Of a stretch of 64,000 nucleotides of DNA, positions 12,401 through 24,218 are shown piece after piece. The DNA comes from Cephalopachus bancanus (Eukaryota > Chordata > Mammalia > Primates > Tarsiidae), in assembly GCA_027257055.1 (NCBI GenBank), contig JAPVLO010000205.1:1116001-1180000 (forward strand), in the 5' to 3' direction. Position 1 is the first letter of the stretch, and each line of letters starts with the position of its first letter. Both the position numbers and the translations under genes were made by a program. Below the pieces are notes generated by a model, which made no database searches, was not told the DNA's origin, and saw only the letters and a list, made by a program, of their open reading frames with translations.

Positions 12401-12750
12401 TGTAGGGTGTTGGAAAGAGAGCAGAGAGCGGATGATGTCAGGGTTCTTTCCATCTCTTCCTTATATTCTCTGAGTAATCTCAAATACTTTGTCCACCATT
12501 ACTCAACCAAAGCTGAAATGAAAGGATTTTATTTCTAAATTCCTGTTTTTTGTTTTGTGTTAGTTTTATTGTTTTATTTTCTTTTTCCTTTTTATTGTTT
12601 TGGTAGCAGCTCTTGACAAGTTGAGAGAAAGTCTGGCTGATATGGCAACTCTTAAAAATATTTTTTAAAATTTGTCTCCTGATGTGATACACAATGACTT
12701 ATAAACCCATGAATCAAAACAATTCATATAAAAACTAAATCTCATTTATC
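12401..12750. other. intergenic, T-rich
   Basis: Contains a T/G-rich tract at 12,545-12,600. No gene or repeat assigned. Confidence 0.4.
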
Positions 12751-12960
12751 ATAATACTATAAGAAAGGAATTGGCAGTAGCAGGACACTGCCAGTGGAAG
12801 TGGGGGTGGGGAAGCACGTAACTTCAATAAGGGTACCTGATCCCAAACCAGGCAAAGTGAAAACTGATAGGAGACTCACACTTCACCTGTACCACTTATG
12901 TACCTAATTCTGAATTGAGCCCCACATCTTTAAAATAAAATAAATTAATAAATTAAAAAA
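12751..12960 (+). mobile_element. short L1 3' UTR insertion
   Basis: It starts at 'actataagaaaggaattggcagtagcagg' and ends 'gccccacatctttaaaataaaataaa' with an A-rich tail. It is a severely 5'-truncated copy of the same L1 lineage as the copy at 11,070. Confidence 0.75.
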
Positions 12961-15100
12961 CAGAAATTCACCACAAAATTGCGTTTTTTCCAAGTGTGTC
13001 TACTGTACTAGTTAAATAGGTATCATTTGCCTAAATGTTACTTTAAATTCTTGCCTTTATTTATTAAGAAAAGCAAAGAGCAGAAAAACCCACATTGTGT
13101 TACTGTATATTATTAACCTTACTGATTGCTATTTCTCAGAATTACAAAGAACAATTAATCTTCATCAAAAAAGGCATTACATTGCTATCTGCCATTGGGT
13201 AATTACTACAAGTGCAATTAACTGCCCTTCCCAGTGTAGAGATCCTGCTGGTTAGGAAGGACATGTTACTGTTTTTTGTTTAGTAGAGGTAGATTGGTAA
13301 ACAAGAAATACGATTATCTTACATTCCCATTTCAATTAAGTAGCAGGGAAGATAAGCAAAAAACATCAAATATAGCTTTACAGAAAAGACTCTATCCAAT
13401 TGTCTTCTTTAAAATTTCCCAAGCTTAGAAGCTATAAGAAATAGGAATTAGAATCCTTTTTCCAAGTTGTGTATATTGAGAGGCTACTAACTTTCATTTT
13501 ATAGATAATTTGCAGTGAACTCAACTGAATCATTAATAGATAGAGGCATTGTGGTTATATATGAATAAAACAAGGAATATATGTATACAACAGTTAGACT
13601 ATGACTTCTAAAAATAAGGTATTTGTTCCTTATGATTCTTCAGCCCACAGTAAGTTTAGGCCCTAGTGAATTCTTGTTGCTGTTAATACTGTTATTAATT
13701 TATCTGTGGCTTTGTTTAATTCCACATGCAATGTCAAAGTTCAACTAACTAGAAATGTCTTTAAATAGGGTTGTGGTATTCTTAAAAACTGAAGTGAATA
13801 ATTCAAATATTCTTAAGATTTTTCAAATATAGGATAATCTTTCTTAAGATATAATCTTTTATTTTAAGAGTATAAACCTAGTTCATTACAACAAAGAAAT
13901 AAAATAAAGCAGTGATTTATTTAAAAGGGAAAACTGGCTTGGATGCTTTAGTAATAAATGTGACTTTCCTTGATTGAAGAAAATAATATCTTTCTGAAGA
14001 CTTCCACTTTATAAGCTTCATTTCTTTTCCTCTAGTACTTTCTTCAGAGATTTATGACTAAATAGCTTCCTAGATTATCTCCTTCAGAAGACATCGCAAG
14101 CCATGTGAAGTGAAAAGTGGAAGGAACATCTTGCTAGAAGTACCCAGACCTTCTCTGCACTGTGTGAAATCTGCACAAATAAGTTGTATGTTTGAAACCT
14201 TGATGCCTGTCTGATGTGGTTTAAAATCATTATCAATAGACTCATGAACCTTGAATGAGGGACCTTGAGAGGGCCTCCCAGACATCATCCCAAGGCCAGT
14301 GGCATCCTTGCAAAATATGTGCCTGAGCTCATTTAGAACATTCTGAAAAGGCTCAATAAATATAAACTAGCAGCATGGTATCCCTTATATTGCCAGACGA
14401 TGGGGTCCTTGGGAACACTTAGAACTTGTGTAAAAATTGCAACAGTATTTTTTTGAGTTTCCTGTCCACTCTCCAGAGTACTCACTAGGACACTACTGCT
14501 GTCCTGTCTCTTCTCTCGCTGAGAGGCTCCTGGGGACTTCACGTCCATCCTCAGTGGCTGTTACAACAAGCTCATATCTCCCCAGGCCAGTCACTCTTGC
14601 TGTTGCTGCTACTCTCATTCAGTACTCCTGTTGTTCTCTCTCCCAATCACTACTTTTCCCTGCTGTCATAACTTCTGCCATTGGTACCAACAATGTTGGA
14701 GGGTAGTATTTCCATCACTGTCTAAAGTTTTCTGAACCCTCCAAGGCTTAGATTATCTGCTTTTTCTTTATTAACTGTATTAGGAATTTTGAACATGACT
14801 GCCAAAAGCTCAAGAGTAGCACAGCAAATACTTTCCTCACCAGTGATTGCTCAATGACACAAAGGGGACACATGTTTGGCATGTTTCATTGGCCTAAGAT
14901 CCCTGCCTTCTCTTATATGTCTCTGGCTTCTCCTCCTGTCCACCCTTTTTGTGTAGGTGTGCTGACAATAACTAACCGGAAGTTCAGGCCCAAAGTTTCT
15001 TCCCTCAAGCCCTCAAGCCCAAGCGATTTTTACAAAAGAATTGGGTCATATAGCTTGATTCTATGAGGTCTGCAAGACAAATGTAGTGATTAGAATCTGT
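12961..15100. other. intergenic, nothing recognised
   Basis: About 2.1 kb without recognised repeats. Frames of up to 89 codons near 14,330-14,700 have no family signature on either strand. Confidence 0.45.
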
Positions 15101-15440
15101 ATTAGTTTTCGATTGCTGCTATAACAAGTTACACAAATGTGGCAACTTAAAACAACACTATTAAACAACAACTGTATTACCTTACAGTTCATCTATCAGA
15201 AGTTTGATGTGGGTCATCAGAGTAAAATCAAGATGCCAGCAGGGTATTGTGGAGGTGCTAGGGGAGAATACTATTCTTACTTATTCAGGCTATTCCTTGT
15301 GATTGTAAGACTGAAGTTCTCCTTTTCTTGCTGCCAGCTGAAAAGTATTCCCAGCTTCTAGAGTTACACACATTCTTTGATTCATCACCTGCTTGCTCCA
15401 TTCAAAGAGAGATTATGCTCCATATTAGAATTTGATTAAG
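15101..15440 (-). mobile_element. MLT1-type MaLR LTR, partial
   Basis: 'gtattagttttcgattgctgctataacaagttacacaaatgtggcaacttaaaacaac' is the reverse complement of the MLT1 3' end. The body is diverged and the copy is incomplete. Confidence 0.6.
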
Positions 15441-15830
15441 AGCTTGAGATTAAAAAAATAGTTATTTAACAGGTCATTTAATGGAGAATTCTGGACGGCT
15501 TCAGGCACAGGTACATCCAGGGATTCAAACATCTTCCGAAAGTTTCCTCCCTTTTTCACTTTGCACTACTTTCCTCCATGCTAATTACAAATTTAGGAAG
15601 CTATTTCTTTGTCTCTAGGATTTTGCTTTATCATTCAGGGAACTTTAGTGGGAAGAAAAGTTCTCTTTCTCAAGAGTTCCTACAAAAGTTTGGGGGACAA
15701 TTCTCCTTCACATGTGCCAGGGTAATGCAGTACTTTGATTGGCTAGGCCCAATAAAAATTTAGACTCAAAGTCTCAATCAAAATGCACAGCTCTGGAACC
15801 ATCTGGGTTCAGGCTCACCCTAATCATCTG
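15441..15830. other. intergenic, nothing recognised
   Basis: No repeat or gene recognised with confidence. Confidence 0.4.
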
Positions 15831-15835
15831 AGTCA

Positions 15836-16326
15836 GCAGTCCCTAAATTTTTTGACATCAGGGACTGATTTTGTGGAAGACAATCTTTCCACGGACTCGG
15901 GGTTGGGGGGAGATAGTTTCAGGGTGATTCAAGTGCGTTACATTTATTGTGCACACTATAATATACAATGAAATAATTATACAATTCACCATAACGTAGA
16001 ATCAGTGGGATCCCTGAGCTTGTTTTCCTGCAACTAGATGTTCCCGTCTGGGAATGATGGAAGACCATGCATGATACCTTGAGTGTGTTGCTTATGTCCA
16101 GTCTACTCCATAATTTTGTTTTGGTTGCTGTCACTGCAGAAAACCCTGCTCCACAAAGGTAGAATGTTGGAAATGGAAGCAGTCTTTCCAGTGATGATCT
16201 GACGAGGGGCAGAGCTCAGGTGGTCATGTGAGCAATGGGGAGAGGCTATAAATGCAGAGAAAGCTTGCCTTGCTCACTGGCCTGCTGTTCATCTCCTACT
16301 GTGCAGCCTGGGGTTGGGGACCCCTG
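15836..16326 (+). mobile_element. non-autonomous DNA transposon (hAT-like)
   Basis: It opens CAGCAGTCCCTAAATTTTTTGAC and ends GGTTGGGGACCCCTG, an imperfect terminal inverted repeat. The body 'tgtggaagacaatctttccacgga' and 'cttgttttcctgcaactagatg' matches a common mammalian non-autonomous element. No transposase frame remains. Confidence 0.65.
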
Positions 16327-16344
16327 ATCTTAACTGAAGGCTAG

Positions 16345-16660
16345 TGTATTAGGGCTGCTATCACAAAATATGGGCTTAAACAACAGAAAATTGCTTCCTC
16401 ACAATACTGGAGGCTAGAAGTCTGAGCTCAAGGTGTCAGTGGGATTGGTTTCTGGGCTGGTTTCTTTGTGGCCTTTCTCCTTGGCTTGTCTTCTCCCTGT
16501 GACTTCACATGGTCTTCCCTCTTGTGGATCTGTGTCCTTATTGCCTGTTCTTATAAGGACACTTGTCATATTGGATTAAGACCCATCAATAGGCGGTTAT
16601 CCTAATTACCTTTATAAAGGCCTCATTTCCAAAGACAGACACAGTGTGAAGTACTGGGGG
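16345..16660 (-). mobile_element. MLT1-type MaLR LTR
   Basis: Reverse complement of MLT1: 'gtattagggctgctatcacaaaatatgggcttaaacaacagaaaattg' and 'cttataaggacacttgtcatattggattaagacccatc'. It is better preserved than the copies at 5716 and 15,101. Confidence 0.7.
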
Positions 16661-16671
16661 TTAAGATTTTA

Positions 16672-16800
16672 ACATTTTCCTTCCTTCCTTCCTTCATTCT
16701 TTCCTTCTTCCTTTCCTTACCTTTTCCTTTTCCCCTCCCTTTTCCTCCTTCCCTCCTTCCTTCCTTCCTTCTCTCTCCCTCTCTTAATTTTCTTTCTTTT
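16672..16800 (+). repeat. CTTC-rich microsatellite
   Basis: About 130 bp of nearly pure pyrimidine built from CCTT/CTTC units with interruptions. It is a homopurine-homopyrimidine tract at the end of an MLT1. Confidence 0.85.
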
Positions 16801-16804
16801 CTTT

Positions 16805-16915
16805 TTTTATAGAATTAAGGTCTTGCTCGGGTGCCCAGGCTGGTCTTGAACAATCCTCTTGCCTCAGCCTCCCAAAGTTCTAGGATTACAGGTATGAGCC
16901 ACCACACCCAGTTGA
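16805..16915 (-). mobile_element. Alu monomer / half Alu
   Basis: 'ggtcttgctcgggtgcccaggctggtcttgaac...cctcccaaagttctaggattacaggtatgagccacc' is one Alu left arm on the minus strand. No second arm is present. Confidence 0.75.
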
Positions 16916-17364
16916 GATGTTCTTTCATTGCAGCTCTTCATCAAAATCAAGTTTCATTTTATTAACCAAGGTGCATGTGATTCAGAGCCAGTATATCTCC
17001 TTCTCAATCCCACTTCTTATAGAATGGTTTCTTCTTCTGAAAAGTAAGATTGCTGAGGCCCGGGGCATTGGTCTGGGTAGCAGGTGGCTGGACTGGGCAT
17101 CAAGATGGGAGCTCAGTGTTCAGACTAGGCCCACATAGACCAAGGAATGCGGTGGGCAGGAAATGCAGTGGATTCAAGGGCTGCCAGACTGCCTCTGATT
17201 GTCCCTGCGGGACAATTATGGGGGTGGATGAGAAGACAATTTATTTCAGATCCCAGTAGAGGGTGGAACTGCGGGTCTTAATACAGTTTCTGTTCTTATT
17301 GTGATGTTCTCCAGGACCAGGCAAGGGCTCAGGCTTGCAGAGGACCCTGCAGCACACCCTGAGC
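16916..17364. other. intergenic, moderately GC-rich
   Basis: Slightly more GC-rich than its surroundings. Overlapping frames of about 70 codons show no family signature, and no repeat was assigned. Confidence 0.4.
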
Positions 17365-17810
17365 ATTAGTTTCCTGTTACTGCTGTAATAATTGTCACAA
17401 ATTTGGTGACTCAAAGCAACACAGAGTTATTATCTTATAGTTCAGGAGGTCAGACATCTCAAATGAGTCAGCAGGCTCCAAGAGAAAATTCCATTTCCTT
17501 ACCTTTTTCTGCTGTGATCTCTGGCTGTGGCCCCTTCCTCCATTTTCAAAGTCAGCAGTGCCGCATCTTCAAATCTCTCTCTCCGACTCCCTCTTCTACC
17601 ATCACATGTCTCAGACTCTCCTTCCTCCCTCTCTTGCTTACAAGGACTCTTGTGATTGTAATAATGACAATCCAGAAAAACTTCCCATCTCAAGAACCTC
17701 AATTTAGTCACATCTGCAAAGTCTCTTACCAACTTAGCTAACATTTCCACAGGTTTTGCGGGATTACAATGTGGGTATCTTTGGAGGGGGGGCATTATTC
17801 AGCCAATCAT
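17365..17810 (-). mobile_element. MLT1-type MaLR LTR
   Basis: 'gttactgctgtaataattgtcacaaatttggtgactcaaagcaacacagagttattatcttatagttc' and 'tttagtcacatctgcaaagtctcttaccaa' follow the reverse MLT1 order. Confidence 0.6.
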
Positions 17811-18150
17811 GCCCTACCCTAAATATAAGCTCAGCAGTTAACTTCAAAGGCAAAAATATAAAATCCCCCTTATCATGGAAATCAGAGAAAGAATAATTTT
17901 GCATAGAACTTGCTATTAGTTCCCCAAATCTACAGGATGTGTGTACAACATCCAACAGCAGAGGTGTAGCACCTATTGCCACATTAGCTTTTAGGACACT
18001 TGCCCTTTAAAAAAAAGTCTCAGTGATGCCCAAAAGGGATTGGTAGACATAGGAGAAAAATTGGTAGTTTTAAAACTTTTTGTCAAATCAGGGTTATTTA
18101 TGGACATAAAGGGAACCTTTCAGACCCTGGTACCAGACCCTAGTTGGGGA
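17811..18150. other. intergenic, nothing recognised
   Basis: No repeat or gene recognised. It separates two MLT1 copies. Confidence 0.4.
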
Positions 18151-18154
18151 TTGT

Positions 18155-18530
18155 GCTATTGACTAGGGCAACTTTAACAAAATATGGATACCTTAAACAA
18201 CAGAAACTTGTTTCCTCACAATAATGGAGGCCAAAAGTCTGAGCTCAAGGTGTCAGTAGGATTGGTTTCTGGGTTGGTTTCTTTGAGGCCTTTCTCCTTG
18301 GCTTCTCACTGTGACTTCACATGGTCTTCCCTCTGTACGGTGGGTCTGTGTTCTAGTTGTCTGTTCTTATAAGAAAAATCATCATACTGGATTAAGGCCC
18401 ATCAACAGGACCATAGTTTACCCTACTTACATTTTTAAAGGCCCCATCTAAAGACAGTTCCATTGTGAAGTACTTGGGGTTAGAATTTTAACACATGAAT
18501 TTTGAGGGGACACAATCCAGCCCATAGCAG
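18155..18530 (-). mobile_element. MLT1-type MaLR LTR
   Basis: 'ctattgactagggcaactttaacaaaatatgg...aaacaacagaaacttg' begins it, and 'gaattttgaggggacacaatccagcccatag' near the other end is the characteristic MLT1 edge. Both ends are present. Confidence 0.7.
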
Positions 18531-19060
18531 GAATTAACCAAATGCATTCTTTTACATTATCTTTTAATGGAGTCCTTTTTTCCCAGCTATAGTCATCTCT
18601 CTTCCTGGTGAATTCAGAGTGAAGGGTGGACATAGGGATTAGCTTCTTTCCTGGATACCAGGTGGCATTTCCAGACCTGGCCAATCATCAGCCAATGTCA
18701 CCTTCAAACCAAGTCAGGATCAATTCATTCTGGAGCCATGTCTCTATCAAAGTTACGCAGAACCTTGGGGATTTAGTTGTTACCACAGAAAGTTATTTAA
18801 AGCTCTACAAGCTATCTGTTCCTTTTTTTTAGTGTTTATATTTACTCACCATTATTTTAGGACAGAGGGTAAATTCCTGAGCTTTTTTCTGTTTCAGTAA
18901 TTTTATTTTCATATATAGGAGGGTTGACATTTAAAGTTATTGCTTAGAAATGCAGAAATGTAGTTTTATTTTCTATAACTGAGCCATTTGATGCCCAATT
19001 CTGCCCAGGAATGAGAAAAAAATGTTAAGCTGCCCATTTAAGTTTTCTTAGTCATTTTCA
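18531..19060. other. intergenic, nothing recognised
   Basis: No repeat or gene recognised. Confidence 0.45.
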
Positions 19061-19061
19061 G

Positions 19062-19290
19062 TATACAGTAAGTCCTCTACTTATAAACACATTCCATTCC
19101 AAGAATGTGTTTGTAAGTTCAAGAAAGTTAGCCCAGATACCTAAATAATACAATCAGCTATATATTACTGTACTGTAATAGGTTTATAATACTTTTCACA
19201 TGAATAATACATAAAAAACAAACACAAAAAATAAAGAAGACATTTTAAATTTTACAGTACGGCATGTGACAATGTACTCCAGGCATGTGA
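19062..19290 (+). mobile_element. Tc1/mariner-type (Tigger-like) DNA element
   Basis: 'cagtaagtcctctacttataaacacattcc' and 'caatcagctatatattactgtactgtaataggtttataatacttttcac' match an old Tigger-like non-autonomous element. The far end was not located. Confidence 0.55.
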
Positions 19291-19657
19291 ACTAACTTAT
19301 GTGATTGGACATGTGAATGCATGTTCACATCTTTGAAAGTTTGCAATGTGAATGTTCACATGTAGGGGACATACTACAATCTTCTTCTTTAGGAGGGTGA
19401 TTCAGTGTTTCCGCTTCCTTCCCTTCCCCCAGGATAAGACTTGGCTTGTTGGTATGGAAGAGTGAATGGGAAAGGCTTCTGGTCCTTATTCTGTCTTTCT
19501 GTCCTTCCTATTCTCTGGGGCATATCATGCCTGGAGTTGAGTTGACTGCATAGTGAATGAAGTGCAAACTTCCAGGCTTCTCGTTTGCAGGGCTTCTTCT
19601 GAGCTTTTGGATAGGGTCATAATGATGGGCTGAGATGGTCATCATTTTTGTAGCATT
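19291..19657. other. intergenic, nothing firm
   Basis: It may include more of the DNA element at 19,062, but I cannot show it. Confidence 0.3.
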
Positions 19658-19719
19658 TATTAAAGTAAAACTTTTTAATTTCAATAGCCTTGGAGGGCAC
19701 AAATAATTTTGGTCTGGGC

Positions 19720-20071
19720 TTTAAGTATACCTAGGAAAACCTCTTCTGCACATGGGCCTAGGCAAATAATTTATGGCTAAAACCTCAAAAGCAAATGCAA
19801 AAAAATCCAAAAATAAATGAGTGGCACTTAATTAAATGAAAAGGCTTCTGCACAGCAAAAGAAATAATCAGCAGAGCAAATAGACAATCTACAGAATGGG
19901 AGAAGATATTGGCAAACGATATATCTGACAAAGGTCTAATATAATATCCAGAATCTACAAAGAACTCAAACAAACACCAGCAAGAAAAAAGCAAACAACC
20001 TCATTAAAAAGTGGGCAAATAACACGAACAAATATCGCTCAAAAGAAGCTATACAAATGGACAGCAACACA
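19720..20071 (+). mobile_element. internal L1 ORF2 fragment without a 3' tail
   Basis: Plus-strand ORF2 text: 'aggcttctgcacagcaaaagaaataatcagcagagcaaatagacaatctacagaatgggagaagatattggcaaac'. It corresponds to the part of ORF2 downstream of the reverse transcriptase domain. It stops inside ORF2 with no 3' UTR or A-tail. A perfect 14-bp repeat TATTAAAGTAAAAC occurs at 19,658-19,671 and 20,072-20,085. Confidence 0.7.
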
Positions 20072-20085
20072 TATTAAAGTAAAAC

Positions 20086-20720
20086 ATTATAAGGGCAATT
20101 GATTGAAACACTGCTGCTTGCCACTTGATTTCTGTTATAGCTTTCTGTTGTATAAAGCGGCTCTGGAGCGGCTGTAGAAACTTGGGGATCTGCCTAAAGG
20201 GAAGGTGATATGGGGATACCTTCAGTTTGTATTTAGTGTGATATATTTGTGTGGTTTGCAGTCACTTCCATGAATGGCTATGCTAGACTCTGGGTAACCA
20301 TGAGTAGAAATGACTTCTGGACACATTCTTATCATTTGCTGCACCAACTCATGACATGCAGGGTGAGAGTGGTATCGGGATATCATGCCTACAGTGCCCG
20401 ACACAGGAAGCGTGTGGGGCGTGGAGGAGAAAAAGCCTTGTGAAAAGCCTGTAAGATGTTTCCTCCAGTCAGCAGTGGGGTAAAATTGTATTCAATTCTC
20501 ATCGATATACAGAAGACTTCTCAGGTCAAGAATACACTTAGTAATGTAACATACACAACTGTAAATGTCATGCATACACTCATTTTTTCCCTGATTAAAA
20601 TTATACAAAATAGGATTTAGAATTTCTGTGTGGGTAGGGCACAGGCACAAACAGCAGGAACATCTGCATGTGAAGTCGCATGTTTTAAGCTTTCCAATTA
20701 TCAGACATTTCCTTTAAAAA
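20086..20720. other. intergenic, nothing recognised
   Basis: No repeat assigned. Overlapping 60-codon frames near 20,250-20,440 are without family resemblance. Confidence 0.4.
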
Positions 20721-20724
20721 AATT

Positions 20725-20850
20725 GTTCACTTTGAGAGTCTGAGGTGGGAGGATTGCTTGAGGCCAGGAGTTCAAGAACAGCCTGGGCAACATAGCAATA
20801 TTTCATTTCTACAAAAACCAGACCAAACCAAAACAAACAAATAAAAAATC
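20725..20850 (+). mobile_element. free left Alu monomer (FLAM-like)
   Basis: 'gagagtctgaggtgggaggattgcttgaggccaggagttcaagaacagcctgggcaacatagc' followed by an A-rich tail. Only one Alu arm is present, which fits the oldest monomeric class. Confidence 0.7.
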
Positions 20851-21860
20851 AAATGTCAAGCAACTGTCCTTGAGGAAACTTGAATTATCTTTTTATTCTC
20901 TCTGTAGAAAATATTACAAAATAATTAACATATGAACAGGTGATCAAACAGCATGCAGTCCAAAATGTAGGAAAAATCCCTTATTAAGGTATAAACAGAT
21001 AATAAAAAATTTGTGATCTAAATATTGTCATGCTTATATTTGTGAGCTTTTGTGATCTGTGAACTTTTATAGATTTTTATTTTCTCAATTTAAAAAAATC
21101 ACTTTCATTCTTAGAATCATACTGATCATTTTATATTCTTTTTTCTTAAAGGACTTCTGACATTCTAAAAGCCTCAGGCCCTATGAACCTGCTGGGGCCT
21201 TCTTTGTGTCCCTGGAACAGTGGACATCATGTGCTGAGACAATGGGTCTTGGATTGCAGCCCTGTGGCAGCATTTCCTTTTTCAGTCCCCAGGGGTCTGC
21301 TTGACTGTTTTTGGAGCATGAGCATCTCAGCACACCTCCGCCCACTTCTGAGTTCCAGAGCCCTGGATGCCCCACCAACATCAGGGACATGTGGGATGTG
21401 GGCAGCAGAGGGCATGCTACTCCCAGTCCTCTTCTGAGCAAACACTCCAGGCTAGCATGCCCACTCCCAGTGTGGAGTGTGTGTATAAATGCATGTGTGT
21501 ACACGTGTTTTTGGTGGGGGCAAGAATGGGGTCCTTTGTGAGACCATCTTTTTTTTTTTTGAGAGGGGATCAAGTTGCACTGCACTTAATTCAGTGATAA
21601 AAGGAAGACATGATGAAATTGGATGCCTGGGTTTTGAGAAGATGGTTGACTTGGTATGAGACCAATTTTATTGGCTAAGAATGACAAGACATATTGAACA
21701 GAGGTGTCAGAGCTGTGAGACTATAAAGCAGAATTCCAGAACACAGAGGGCAGCCAAACTAACAAAGGAAGTTGCTTCTACTCTGGTAGTATTCTATGTA
21801 CTCAGTTTCCATCCCTGACCCCAGACTCGGTGAGAATCAGAAACATTTCCATAATAAGAC
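20851..21860. other. intergenic with a GC-richer core
   Basis: 21,165-21,540 is GC-rich for this window and holds a 134-codon minus-strand frame and several plus-strand frames. None shows a recognisable domain, start context or splice structure, so I call no gene. A TG-rich run (tgtgtgtataaatgcatgtgtgtac) lies near 21,477. Confidence 0.4.
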
Positions 21861-21867
21861 AAAGTAA

Positions 21868-22135
21868 GGCTGGGCACGGGTAGCTCACGCCTGTAGCCTC
21901 AGCATTTTGGGAGGCTGAGGCAGGTAGATTGCTAAGCCCAGGAGGTCAAGACCAGCCTGGGCAACATAGCAAAAACCTATCTCTACAAAAAAATTTTAAA
22001 AAATTAGCCAGGGTTGGTGACACGCGCCTGTAGTCCCAGCTACTAGGGATGCTGAGATGGAAGGATTGCTTGAGTGGAGGAGGTCAAGGCTGTGGTTGCC
22101 ATGGGCAACAGAGCAAAACCTTGACTTAAAAAAAG
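21868..22135 (+). mobile_element. AluJ-type element
   Basis: It is dimeric and keeps the classic AluJ features CCCAGGAGGTCAAGACCAGCCTGGGCAACATAGC and TAGTCCCAGCTACTAGGG. It lacks the young-set changes. Confidence 0.8.
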
Positions 22136-22995
22136 TAACAATATATCTCAAAATGCTATACAAATAACAATAAAAGAGAGCCAACATTTAAAATTTCCTT
22201 TAAAAGTGCCAGGTATTAGGTCATGTATATATTTCATAGATACATATATGTAATAAAGGATAGACTATGCTTCAACCTGACATTTTACTTGCAGTGACAT
22301 GCACTTTCCACCCGGTGCTCCTGCTCTCATTCTCTGCTCTCTGAAATTTAATTCAGTGGAAGAAAAGTATCTGCCTGGAAAGTAGCATTTTCTGTAAAGT
22401 GGTTTCCATCATTAGCTGGGAGTTTATCAATTGTGAGGAGTGTCTTCCTAAACCTCTGGAATCTTCCTTCTGTCAGAGCAATTTTGACTTCTAGGGTACT
22501 GTTTCTTTCTGCAAGTTTGACATTTCTGTATAGTAGTGTAGATGGTCAATTCTAATTAAGTCTTCTCTTCCAGTAAGGTCTACCAATATATTGATTCTGC
22601 TTTTTAAAAATTCAAGCTATCCTCGTGGAAAAACCTAATTCCATCTCTCTCCAACTATTTGTTACTTTGACTCTAAGCCCTCATCTCTATTCTTATCACA
22701 GATTGCTCAGAAAAACTGTCTCTCCCATTCCCATAATGAATTCAATTGATTATGTCCAAGATGGGGACAAGGAAATTTTGCTTTTACTTCAAAATAGGAA
22801 TGCAGACACCAGATACATAAACTTACTACTCTGGCTAACACTGAAAATTAGCATCACACAATCTGTCATATATGTTTTCAAGCTTGATCCCAAATAAAAT
22901 TGTGAGGAAGACAGAATTTGTTTTTCATGAACCACTTTCTCTATTCTTAGCACCTACTACCTTGACTTTATAACTTACCTGTGACACATGTGTAA
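22136..22995. other. intergenic, nothing recognised
   Basis: The plus-strand frame at 22,625-22,897 (90 codons) has no recognised family and no supporting structure. Confidence 0.45.
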
Positions 22996-23010
22996 CATTC
23001 TCCTTTATTC

Positions 23011-23301
23011 TTTTTTTTTTTTTTTGAGTCAGAGTCTCACTCTGTCGCCCAGACTGGAGTGCAGTGGCCGCTCCCGGCCACCGCAGCCTCAACCTGCTGG
23101 GCTCCGCGATCCTTCCGCCTCAGCCTTCCGAGTAGCTGGAATTACAGGCATGTGCTACCACGCCCAGCTGATTTTTTTTTTGATTTATTGTAGAGATGAG
23201 GTCTCGCTGCCCAGGCGGGTCTCGAACCCGCGGGCTCAGGCAATTCACTCACCTCAGCCTCCCAAAGGCGCGGGATTACAGGCTGAGCCACCGAGCCCGG
23301 C
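23011..23301 (-). mobile_element. young lineage-specific Alu, copy 4
   Basis: Complete young-set Alu on the minus strand. A 13-bp target duplication, TTCTCCTTTATTC, lies at 22,998-23,010 and 23,303-23,315. In Alu sense the left arm carries the perfect hairpin GCGGGTTCGAGACCCGC. The 150-codon frame across it is Alu-derived. Confidence 0.95.
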
Positions 23302-23900
23302 TTTCTCCTTTATTCTTGACTTCTGTCTTCCAATAGCTGGTTTCAGGGAAGGATCTGATATGCTCACGTGTGCTAAGGCCATTGGACCCAAGCCTTCCCC
23401 TTGTATCTTCCTTGTCAGTTCCCCACATGTAGGTTCATAAACATGCCTGATCCCTCCCACCTTCCCTCCTTCCCTTAGGATTATTCCTCATTCTGTCTCC
23501 AATTTAATCATTCAGGAAGCATCTGCATTCTTTCCATTTTGCTACATGGAAGCGTTTAAAAATAGACAAGTCTGCTCACAATCACATTATTACTTATCAA
23601 TGTTCTGCAAGTTTTGGTTAATGTAGAAAGATTTAAATACTAGTAAGTTGTGCAAAAGTTTTGGGAAAGTGAAGGCAACATTATTATTATTTGAAGATAG
23701 AAAGATATACCTAGAAAATACATGTGACTAAAATAAAAAAATTGTAATAAAAAATTGAGTAAAATGGCATGTATGAAACATATTTAACAATAAATTTGTT
23801 ATTCCAACAATTCTATTTTGAAAACATAATAAAAGTAGAGTTCATTCACAGTATTAGCAAAATATAAGAAATAAGTTAGAAATAATCTTGTTAAGAACCA
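23302..23900. other. intergenic, nothing recognised
   Basis: AT-rich from 23,580 on. No gene or repeat assigned. Confidence 0.45.
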
Positions 23901-23907
23901 CTGGGTT

Positions 23908-24218
23908 TGGCCAGACTCGGTGGCTCATGCCTATAATCCCAGCACTTTGGGAGGCATAGGCGAGAGGATTGTCCGAGCCCACAGGTTCGAGACCAGGCTG
24001 GGCAACTTGGTAAGACTTCAACTTTGCCAATAAATCAAAAAATTATCTGGTCATGGTGGTGTGTGCCTATAGTTCCAGCTACTTGAAAGGCTGAGGCGGA
24101 AGGATCACCTGAGCCCAGGAGGTTGAGACTGTGGTGGCTGTGATCGTGCCACTGCCCTCCAGCAGCCTGGGCAACAGACTGAGACTCCAACTCAAAAAAA
24201 AAAAAAAAAAAAAAAAAG
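23908..24218 (+). mobile_element. intermediate Alu with long A-tail
   Basis: It has the AATAAATCAAAAAATTA linker and the ACTCCAACTC end of the young set, but still has CCCAGCACTTTGGGAGG and GATCGTGCCACTGC of AluJ. It therefore sits between the two sets. A tail of about 23 A follows. Confidence 0.8.

Noticed and set aside
21181..21585. 134-codon minus-strand frame as a gene
   Set aside because: No domain, no start or splice context, and other frames overlap on both strands; it fits chance in a GC-rich patch.
23225..23255. Genuine tRNA gene from the T-arm-like segment
   Set aside because: Only the T-arm resembles a tRNA; the rest is Alu, with no acceptor or anticodon arms.
22988..23440. 150-codon plus-strand frame as a gene
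   Set aside because: It is antisense Alu translation ([12 protein letters not shown]..), repeated at 8906 and 29,170.
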